From assembly GCF_019703515.2 (NCBI RefSeq), contig NC_059347.1:19986001-20050000 (forward strand): a stretch of 64,000 nucleotides of DNA, in the 5' to 3' direction. The notes under the pieces were generated by a model. It had not been told where the DNA came from and did no database searches. It saw nothing but the letters and a program-made list of their open reading frames with translations. A program made the translations under genes and the position numbers. Shown one piece after another: positions 11,701-22,864 of this stretch. The stretch is from Myxocyprinus asiaticus (taxonomy: Eukaryota; Chordata; Actinopteri; Cypriniformes; Catostomidae). How positions within the stretch are numbered: position 1 is the stretch's first letter; each line of letters begins with the position of its first letter.

Positions 11701-14700
11701 TGTAATCTAATTACTTTTTTAATTAAAAAGTAGTGTAACGCACTGCATTTAAAATTCTTGTTCTGTCCAATTACAGTTACTAGCCTTTAACTGAGTTAAT
11801 TACTTTTACTGTAAGTATATTACTTCAATTACACATCTTTCTAAAAAATATTATTTAAGTATAATGATTCATTTAAAACATGAATTATGTTAATATGTAT
11901 GTCTGTACTATCAACCTATGTGCGAAATGAACAAGGAGGAAATATTGACAATTTTGAATTTGTTGAGAATTGAAAAGTGTTTTAGAGAGTAACTTAAAGG
12001 AAAAGTCATTTGTAATATGATTACTTTTTCCAAGAGGAAATCAGTGTATTTACCTTAACATCAAAAACGTCCTGGTTATTTTCGTAACCTCCGTTCCCTG
12101 ATGGAGGGAACGAGATGTTGTGTCGATGTAGTGACACTAGGGGTCTCTCTTGGGAGCCCCAAACACCTCTGCTTTTTGAAAAAAGGCCAATGGAAATTGG
12201 TGAGTGGAATTTGCATGCCACTCCCCTGGACATATGGGTATAAAAGGAGCTGGCATGCAACCACTCATTCAGGTTTTGTGCTGAGGAGCCGAGACAAGGT
12301 CCCGGCCATTTCAGCGGATAGTTCAGCGTTGTGGCAAGAGGGACACAACATCTCGTTCCCTCCATCAGGGAACAGAGGTTACGAAAATAACCAGGACGTT
12401 CCCTATTTGTCACTCACTCGACGTTGTGTCGATTTAGTGACACTAGGGGTCCCTATACAAAACGCCACAAACAGCTAAACTGTGTTACGTGGACTGGCAG
12501 TGCGAGACAGGCAGACCGCTGTATGCCTCGTGTCCAGTGCACCAGGCCATCACGTAACCTCCCCCAACCCTCTTATGAGTGTCAAACGGTCCTTCGGGAA
12601 CAAGTCGACTGCCCAAAAAATAGGGACAGGCTTTTTTTTGAGTGGAAATACGTCACATGGTCTTACCGAATCTCGTCGGAAGTATGTCATGTGGAGAAGT
12701 CCCATGGTAGGTCCTACCCAAGGGGGAGAAGTTTCTACAAACATGGTGACCGGGGGCAGAGAGGCCTCTGCCCAAGGAAGACACAGTTTACTGACAGGGA
12801 AACGATTCAGCGGAAGATATCACATGGGGTCACCTCCGGGGAACCACCAAATGTGGAGCACCTACCTCTGTCGCGAGGAGCGTGAGGTCCGAGAACCACA
12901 TCAGGGTGGGCCAGCAGGGTGCTACTAGGACGATCTGCTCCTCGTACTCCCTGACCTTGCACAGGGTCTGTGCATGTAGGCTCACTGTGGGAAATGCGTA
13001 TTTGCGAAGTCCAGGGGGCCAGCTGTGTGCCAGCACGTCTATACCGAGGGGTGCCTCGGTCAGAGCATACCAAAGCGAGCAGTGGGAGGATTTCCAGGAA
13101 GCAAACAGGTCTACCTGTGCTCAACCGAATCGACTCCAAATCACCTGGACCACCTCGGGGTGGAGTCTCCACTCTCTCCTGAGCGTAACCTGTCATGACA
13201 GCGCATCCGCTGCGGTGTTGAGGTCGCCCGGGATGTGAGTGGCTCGTAGTGACTTGAGGCACTGGTGACTCCAGAGGAGGAGATGGCGGGCGAGTTGTGA
13301 CATGCAACGGGAGCGTAGACCGCCCTGGCGGTTGATGTATGCTACCGTCGGAGTGTTGTCTGTTCGGATCAACACGTGCTTGCCCTGGATTAACAGCCGG
13401 ACCTCCGCAGTGCAAGCAGTACTGCCAACAACTCGAGGCAGTTGATGTGCCAATGCAGCCGCGGGCCAGACCAGGAGCTGGCGGCTGTGTGCCCATTGCA
13501 TATGGTGCCCCAGCCCATCTTGGAGGTGTCCATCGTAACCACGCACCTGGAGACCTGTTCTAGGGGAACCCCTGCCCATAGAAATGCAAGGTCAGTCCAA
13601 GGGCTGAAGAGGTGGCAACAGATTGGTGTGATGACCACGCAATGTCCCACGGCATCTCATCTCGGGACTCGAGTCCCAGGAACCAATCATCGAGCTGCGA
13701 GTGTTCAGGGGAGAGTGGAGGTTTCCACTCTAGCCCGACGATCTCGGCTGCCCGGGAAAGCATGTCCGTCATCTCCAAAGCCTCCGCGTCAGAATGGACG
13801 AGCCCGCTCTCCGATGCTGCGCTCGATAACTCATCGTCTTCCCGGGCCCCGAATAAGAGGTCGAACTCGCCCTGAGACGAGCCGGCGTTCTCATCCGAGA
13901 GCCCGACCAGGGCAAGCGAGCATGCTGAGGAATGGGAGGTCTGTGGGGGTTACCCGGCGGAGGTGGTCCCACTGGAGTCCCAAATCGCCCCCAGTGCTAA
14001 CCGACACGGCTTCATACCTGTAGGTAGAAGGACAGAGGCGGGGAGCCGCTGGGGTGGCTTGCTTTCTTATGAAGGCAAGCTGCGACCACAACGTAGCCAT
14101 GGTCATGTTCTCGCAATGAGAACAAGACCCATCCACGAACAAAGTCTCCACATGGGCAGCACCCAGACACATAAGACAGCGATCGTGGCCGTCAGAAGTG
14201 GAGAGATAACGACCGCAACCAGGAATAACACACAAACGGAAAGGTATCTTTAAAAAGACGCTCCTTGTGTGCCACTCTTTTAGAGTTGAAAATATACTCT
14301 TTTAGAATATACTCTCTTTTTGCTGTTCTGACGAAGCGTGCAGTCCACGGGTGCAGAGGGGGAGAAGCCGCTGAAATGCACTGTAAATCCAGCAGACGAG
14401 GTGAATGAACTCTGTGAATTCAGCTCAATGAATAGAACCAATCAGCTCCGAAGAGAAAATCTGAATGAGTGGTTGCATACCAGCTCCTTTTATACCCGTA
14501 TGTCCGGGGGAGTGGCATGCAAATTCTTTTTTCAAAAAGCAGTTTGGGGCTCCCAAGAGTGACCCCTAGTGTCACTACATCAACACAACGTCGAGTGAGT
14601 GACAGATAGGGAACTATTTGGCATTTTCTGAACAATTTATGTCATAGAGCTCACCTTTGTGGGCATATCAGCTTAATTTCCAAAGCCTCTGTCACAGTTA

Positions 14701-17700
14701 TACTTTCCCTCCTCTTGTGGCTTCCAATCTGCTGGGTTGGTGAGTTAACTGTACTGTTCTCAACACTTGGTAGCCCAAACATGACCTCAAGGTATCTTAG
14801 TGGAAGTGTCCTATTAACTGGTGAGTAAACATGGGCATCACTCTGCTTTGTCAGAGGGCGTTGATATCCAACATAGGAGTGAACCAATGCTGGCACTGAA
14901 TCAAATGTTTCCCCCTCTAGAATGTACTGCACTTGAGTGTATGCATCATATGATTTGAGCAGAACCTTGCTGATTAGGAAATGAAGAGTTTTCTGGTTCC
15001 AGCAGCAGGTTAAGGCATAGTCTCCAATGCTAGTGAGGGAGTCACGGACTAAAAAATCCCCATTCTGTTGCACAAGAGACTCAGACACCTGTGTGAGATA
15101 ATAACTGAGTAATAAATCTATTTTTTTGCAAATTACTTTAAAAAGTATATCATTTTAAAGTAAGGAAAGAGGTGAGCCTAGAACTCTCTAAATACACAAT
15201 ACTTCAAGCAGACAAATTGATTCTCACGGTCTATCTCACCTCCCAAGGTATACGACCATGGTACCAGCCGTGACTTGATAAGTAACTGCTGCTCAAATTC
15301 AGCTCTATCTCCAACTCCTTCTTCAGTTTCTCTGTTAGGGAATTCAGTAGGCATGTTTCTCTAGAAAACTAAAGGAAGTAAAGAAATAGTGATCATCTCC
15401 TTACCCCATGAGAAACTTCCAACGAAACCAATGACTCTTTGATGAAATTTCAGAGCTGTGACTCACATCTAAGATCAACAGTTCAGGTCAGTTGTTGAAG
15501 TGACATCATTGTGTTAAAGTTTTCAAAAGACCAATATATCACTGCAGCAAGATATCTTCTAACAACATTGTATTTGTGTGGAGTTTAAGTAGGAAGGGCT
15601 TTAAATTAAAAAATATTGTAATTCTGAAGTCAAGTACTCTAACACATAAATAAAAAAATAAATAAAATAAGAAAATAAGTACAGTCTTCAACATTTGAAC
15701 CTGTTTTTTCTGTAAAAGAAAAAAAAACACCATTTTGCATAAATAACATTTAGATAAAATAAAATTGCACCCACACATAGAAACATACGCCAAGTCTTCT
15801 GGAGCAATACAATCGGTTTAAAGGGGTCATGAAATGATGAATCAAATTTTCTTTTATATTTTAACATATAAGAGGTTCTTGTACTACAAAAACATTCTGT
15901 AAGTTTCAGAACTCAAAATGTTCTCCTCACTGCAAAAAGAGCATTTTTTGAAACCAAGCTGCCAAAATGACTCGTTCTCTACTTCCTCCACATTGTGATG
16001 TCACATTGTGGTAGACATTAGCATTTGACTGCCTCCCCAACAACACATCAAAGCCTAATTTAACTTTAATCACTTCTGTAGCCCCGCCCAGTAGTAGTGA
16101 GCAGTGAGATGGCAAGGAGAGTGCAGGTCAGTCAAGAGCAGAGAGCCAATCATAACAGTGGGCGTTTACTGTCAAGTTTTGAAGGAGAAGCAGCATTTCT
16201 GACAGAGAGTTTATAAGTGAACCTCAAGGAACATATTAAAATAATAAAAAAAGTCATGTCATGATCCCTTTAAATAATGTAATATTTCTTTTTGGGAGAA
16301 CTATTCCTTTAACAACGTTATGCACCCACAGCACCAACCAATGCATTGACCACACTTACATGCACTTAAGAAAACGGTTTATTCCTGTGCTTTACAAGAA
16401 AGTGACGTTCTGAAACGCCATGTAAACAAGAATGCTGATTTCCATACACTGATTAAGGGATTAAGAGAAAGTGGTTTAACACACCTAGGATTCTCTCTGA
16501 AAACGCAGCTTATGTGGCCATGTAAACGCATAAGAGGCATTCTGATGGGTGCGTGGAACAGACCGGGATAACAAATGTCATTGGATAGAGCCCAAATACA
16601 TGTCAACACAGCAGAAAGAATTCAACATTTCTGGGAGTACAGAGGGCAAATCACATCCATTATAAACTATACCCATTTATACACACGAATGTAAAATATC
16701 GACTGTCCCTAATGTCCCTGTATATGCAGTTGTACATTGAGGGAATCCTAGAGTTCTCTTATGACTCAGTACACTTAACATTACGTGCTAACGCATATGG
16801 GGAGTTGTCCTTCCACACGACCTAGTTGAAACCTCTCTACAATAACGCCAATATTCTAATATTGGCTATGGTGTTTGAGCCGGCGGGGCAAAGCTGTCCG
16901 CTATAAAAGCAGGTGCACAAACACCATTCCTCAGAACCTTCTTCCTTCAAGACAGCAATTCATCTCTCGTCTAGAAGCCCTCTAATGCTTCAACGTCGAC
17001 TACATGAGTCAGCAGGCGGAATCTTCACAGCAAAGAGAAGACTCTCCGCTCCCCTGCAGTGCTCCGACAAACATCACTCCGCCTCGCCGCTTGATGCTTC
17101 GCTGGTGAATGGGCCGCTTCAGCATCCTGATTATCCACAGCGCTTCGGCAGGTGTTGTGTATCCTTACAAAGCAATTGTATATTGTGTGAAATATAAATA
17201 TATATCACTGCGAGGGCATGAGTCTTAAGACGCTGTGCTCGTGAATCGCCCTCGTTCTGAGGGACGATTCAGCCTCCCGCGCCCTCCCACCCGCAAGTTC
17301 GAGCAGGATGAATTTGAGGTGGTCTTTGTGCCGGCACATGCCCCACAGTCTCCATGCAACACGTCTATGCTGATACATTATGTGCGTGACGAGCTACGGC
17401 CCTCCACAGGAGCGCACGTGGAGAGTCATGTCTCTCACTGCACCAGGTGAGTGGTCAGTGGATGATGCTACCACCCCTCCCCCAGCGAGGGTGAGGAGCA
17501 TGTACGTGCGTCAATGACAAGGAGATGCTTCACGTCCTTTCAAGGGCAGTCAAAGAGCTCGATATAGAGTGGTCTCCTCCAGAGGAACCTACACAATCTT
17601 GCCTTGATGAATGATTCCTGCAGTCCGGACGCCGTCAAGCGGCCGTGTCTCGTAGATCTGCCCCATTCTTCCCTGAAGTTCATAATGAACTGTCAAAATC

Positions 17701-20700
17701 CTGGCGCGCGCCCTATTCAGCTTACCTGCACAGTGATTACATCTTCTCCAATGTGGATCATGGGGAAGAAAATGGTTATGCCCAACTACTGAACTACTGA
17801 AAACAGGTGCAAAATGGCCATGACATGTCAACCACCTAGAGCTACTGGCTGTCTTTCTAGCTTTGAGAGCTTTTCATTCTGATATTATGAATCACCACAT
17901 TATGATTCGTTCGGACAACACAACAGTAGTGGTGTATATATGTCGCCATGACACGCTGGCCCACGTATGGCTGGCGAAACGCAAGTATGTTCTTCCCCCG
18001 GTGTGCCTCCTTCATTCTGTCATCAGCAAAGTCCGAGTGGACATGGAAACAGTTCTGTTAATTGCGCCGAAATGATGTTATATAGCTTGCCATGGGAAAT
18101 ACCGCAGAGGAGAGATCTCCTCTCTCAAGCGTAAGGTACAATCTGGCATCCCCAGCCCAAGCTGTGGAACCTGCATGTGTGACCCCTGATCGGAGCACGC
18201 TAAATGCGCCAGAACTGATGCATTCAGTCATGAACACCATTTTACAGGCCAGAGCATGTACAAGAGACACCTCTACATGCTAAAATGGAATATGTTCACT
18301 GATTGGTGTCTTTCACAAGACCCAGTAAACTGCCCCATACATGAAATTCTCATATTTCTTCAAGAGCAATTAGACGCAGGACTCACTCCGTCAATGCTCA
18401 AAGTTTATGTGATTATATCTGCGTTTCACGCACCTGAAGCCGGCGCCACTATAGGCAAATCATTCAATCATAAAGTTCCTTAGAGGAGCAAGATGATTAA
18501 AACCATCTCGGCCGGCTACTGTCCCGACTTGGGACATAACTTTGGTCCTAAAAGCGCTCACAGGGCCCCCTTCGAGCCTTTGGACTCTGTTGATTTGCGC
18601 ATGCTCTCCATTAAGACCGCACTACTGCTGGCTCTGGCCTCAGTAAAACAGGTCGGTGACTTACATGCAATATCAATTGACAATTCATGTCTGGAGTTTG
18701 GCCCCGGTCTTTCAAATGCCACTCTCAAACTCAAAAAAGGCTATGTGCCTAAGGTTCTAACCACGCCCTTCAGATGCACAGGTGGTTCACCTTCAAGCTT
18801 TCTTCCCTCCATTTAATTCGGATGAGGAACAATCCTTGCATTTGTTATGCCCTGTGCGGGTGCTACACGCATACATTGAGCACAACCGCCAGTTCACACT
18901 CTCTGATCAGCTCTTTGTGTGCTATGGAGGATGCATGAAAGGAAATTCCATCTCCAAGCAAAGACTTTCTCACTGGATTGTTGATGCGATTGCCCTGGTT
19001 TACAAGTCGCAGGGTAAGATCTGCCCAATTGGTGTTAAAGCACACTCAACTAAAGGCACGGCCTCCTCATGGGCATGGATGAATGTTGTGTCTTTACAAG
19101 ATATATTTTTTGCAGTAGGATGGTGTTCTCAAAACACATTCGCAAGGTTTTACATCCTATATGTAACATCTCTCTCTTCACAATCCCTCTCTCTTTAGAG
19201 CACTTGCTATTTCGTTTGCCAAACATATACTTATGCCCCTCCCCTTAAGTACGGCTCCCCATCATTTTACACAACCGCCATCATCAGGCCATTGTAATTT
19301 ACCTGAAAGTCACAAGCACTTTCATTATAAATAAACTCCTTTTCCGACTGGGTTCGTGAAGGGGTTAATTCATACTCTATGACTATAGTTCATATATTCA
19401 TTCTGAGTGCTCCCCTCCTGGCCCAACATGAGGGTCACTCACTTGTGGCATACTCATGTCGGTCGCCTTCCCGCAGGACTGCGCCGTCATGTTTCCTCTC
19501 TGGAAGGTTATGTCATGTAGTGTGGTGTGATGGGATTCTGTTCCCCATATGTGTTAGCACGCAATATCAAGTGTACTGAATCGTAAGGGAACATCTCAGT
19601 TATGTTCCCTGAAACGAAGGGAACAAGACATTGCGAATGTTGGATGCACTACAAGACTAAAAGTTCTTCTGAGGTGCAAGCGATGTGCTCCTTGTCCCTC
19701 AGTCAGAAAATTCTGAGGAATGGTATTTGTGCACCTGCTTTTATAGCGGACAGCTTCGTGCCTAAAAGGGTGGGGCTCAAACACCATAGCCAATATTAGA
19801 ATATTGGCATTATTGTAGAGAGGTTTCAACTAGGTCATGTGGAAGGACAACTCCCCGTATGCGTTAGCACGCAATGTCTCATTCCCTTCGTCTCAGGGAA
19901 CCGAGGTTGCATACATAACCGAGACATTTTATGTAAGGTGGGAATCCCCACTACTGCATCGCAATTCAGCTGCAGGTCGTGATAGTAAGTTAAGGAAACA
20001 AACACAGCAACAGCTCTGGAATATCTGGAAATAAAGTGAATCAACAGAGAGTAAAATTGTGAAGTCTTCCTTGGATGCCATGTGCGTTATTTACAAATAG
20101 CGAGAAAATTACATTGCTTTGAAGAAAGCTGCTTACTGATGGAACCGCATGTAAATGGGAGTAAAGAGTATGCTGCTTAAACAGTGCATGTAAACGGGAA
20201 TGCTGTTTTCTTGCAATAACCCACTTTATCGCAATAAGACACTTTCTGGTGTCAATGTAAATGTAGTAATGCCAAGATTTAGGTGAGAGAAGCAGTATCA
20301 TTGTGCCCATGGCAGACAAAGGCACAAAGGAAAATCAAATATTCAAGTAATGTTCTTACTAGTCGAATATTTAAAGCTGAATGACTACTTGATATCAATT
20401 ACTCGTGCACAACTTGTCAGGGTTTTGCAGAGAATCAACAGAGGCTCAGGACCCAAACGCAGAGTGAAAAAAAAGGGGATTTATTAATATAAAAATAAAC
20501 AAAAACCAACATAAACTACCCCATAGGGGAAAAACACAAAGTCCAACGAAGAGCAAAATGGTGTAGGGCTGTAGGGGTGGATGAATTGGGACCAGGACCG
20601 ACTGGAACCAACAGACTAGATAAGGTAAAGGGAAACAGGACCGACATGAAACATGAAACAAGACGAACTGGCACTGAACAGCACAAACAAGGAGACTAAA

Positions 20701-22833
20701 ATAGGGAGAGAAATCAAACAGGTTAAATGCAGGGCAGGTGAGACAGATTAACTAATAATGGGCAAACAAGGAAGCAAAGTGTGACGTGAGACTGAGAGAC
20801 ACGTGGCAACACAGAAACAAAAACAAAGCCAAGTGCTCTCACAAGACACAAATACCCGAATGGCATGAGCGCACATCGGCAAGACAATAAAGCAATATAT
20901 GCCCATGCCAACCGATAGACAAGACGAGAGAATGCATAGCAATGGCAAACAAAGCAATGCCACGCATTCCCACACTAGACAAAGCCTGAGCGTACATCGT
21001 GAGGCAAACGCCACGCAATGCACGCAACAGGTGACAAAACAAGACAGGACACCTTTGCGAGAGTTCGGCCACACACAAACCCAACACCTCAGACCGAAGT
21101 GACCGAACATCAGTACAACGTGAAGACTGCTCGTGACCTGGGAGCGCAACCCGAGGCTCACCCGTGTTCTCGAGAGACTGACATAAACTATTGACATGAG
21201 TGCATGCCGCCAAGATGACTTAAGCACAATGCACTCACATCAATAACAGACAGAACACGGAGCATGAGAGTCCGGATCCTGACACAGACCGAAACCAAAC
21301 CAGACAGGGAAGTCAGGATCCAGAGACCATGCTCCAGACATGAAACAAGACAGACCAAAGAGCGCACGGCTGGGAAATAAAAACCGAAGCCGTGCACTCA
21401 CACAAAGACAGACAAGACAGACATAGGACGATGATGTCATGGTCCTGTCACACAAAAACCCAGACTGACAGAGAGACAGGATCGTGACGTATCTCTATAC
21501 AAACTACCCATTCTACAAGCAAAAGATATGTGGATATTTATCTTTTCATCTGAAGCACTCAAATTGATATAGGTGAATTTAGATTATAGGAAAATGCCCA
21601 GAAGGTTAAGTCACAATAGTGTGCAAAGACACATGGCAGTAATGGTGAGAGGATTGCCTTTATTCTAAAGGCTAAAACAAAACAACCCATAGTACTAATG
21701 TTGCCCATTTTCAGTTGCTCTAAAATAAACAGCAATATTTAGCACAGTTGGTTGCCTACATTAACTCAGTTTGTCCTCATCCATTCTGAAGACATGGGCA
21801 ACAGTCCAAGCCCTTCTGTGTCACCCATCTTAATTCAATTAGAGCTTAATGGCTAAGCTCTCAGATTTCTTTGTGATTACCGCTTTGTAAGAGAATGTCA
21901 TCAGCACAGGCTAAGAAAAATAACCTTCCTATAGCTGCGATTTTTATCTTTAAATTAATGCTCATTATTTTTCTTAAATGTTACAAAATTTACCATCTGA
22001 TTTGTCTCTGGATGACTGAAAACCTTCATAGGCTAATAAAACGTTTCTCTTAACAATGTCACTCTATGAACTAGTCAAAGTTAATTTTGTACAAGAATCA
22101 TGAGGTATTCTTACCTTTACATAAACTCCGCTGTTTTCCATGGGATCTGAATGACTGTAAATACAGAAAAAGTGGTAAGATTAGACAACCGTAGTGACGT
22201 GTGTGTTTCAATGTGTTAATAAGCAATTAATGTTTTGTTGAGTTAAACTGCCTTTTATATTCATAAATCCACATTACAGACATTAAAGTACTAGTGCTCT
22301 AAAAACCGGGTGGTTGATAGACAGGAAACTATCACAGGAATGACAATGTTGCTCTTTCCCATGACCACTAAGATCCTTTGTGCATTGGGGATGGCATTAC
22401 ACAATTCAGTACATTAACAGCTGAAAAACAGACACATCTGACAACAGCCTGCTGTGTCCATTCCAAAACAAAAACCATTATGTGCCATGCTATGTTATAA
22501 TACAAACAAAACACATTCCTAAGCATGGTTTTCACAGTCAAGCACATAACTTTACAATAAGACTATGTAACAAATATTATTGTACATTTGCAGACTATCA
22601 CTCTGACAAAATAACGTATTGCAAGTCACTGTCATCACATTGCTTAACACATATAGTCCAATATAACTTAAAAAAATAAATAAATAAAATAAAAAAACTT
22701 TTGCCATCATAAATTAGATGTCTGTAAAACACCTTGTAACAACCTTAAAACAACCTACCAGAAAGAATTTTTCACCAAAGCATTCTTTTTTACAAAAACT
22801 TTCCAGTCACTTCACTTGTTCTCATTCATAAAA

Positions 22834-22864
<31 letters not shown>

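Larger units (their letters stand above)
12075..14612 (-). mobile_element. DIRS-type tyrosine-recombinase retrotransposon (copy A), internally deleted
   Basis: DIRS elements have inverted terminal repeats and an internal complementary region in place of direct LTRs. Here the arms are 12116-12285 (tgtgtcgatgtagtgacact onward) and the complement at 14430-14596. A complementary segment for the left end lies at 12345-12460. Between them, on the minus strand, are a zinc-finger gag-like piece (13891-14235) and an RNase H piece (13193-13650). I recognised no reverse transcriptase core and no tyrosine recombinase, so it looks non-autonomous. It sits in an intron of sh2d3c, in the same direction as the gene. 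Base composition is richer in GC than the surroundings. Confidence 0.82.
16775..19926 (+). mobile_element. DIRS-type retrotransposon (copy B)
   Basis: Inverted arms: 16778-16930 (gtgctaacgcatatggggag onward) and the complement at 19715-19870. A segment near 19600-19640 (cgaagggaacaagacattgc) is complementary to the extreme right end, as expected for a DIRS internal complementary region. The plus strand carries remnants of gag (17235-17450), RNase H (17863-18075) and a tyrosine recombinase (18300-19195). It lies antisense to sh2d3c in its largest intron. Confidence 0.82.

Noticed and set aside
12807..13496. 229-codon minus-strand frame as a separate gene
   Set aside because: It is a shifted frame over the DIRS RNase H region and has no domain of its own.
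20446..21455. Several minus-strand frames rich in Cys and Leu
   Set aside because: They overlap each other in different frames inside an LTR-like block, with no retroviral or host domain.
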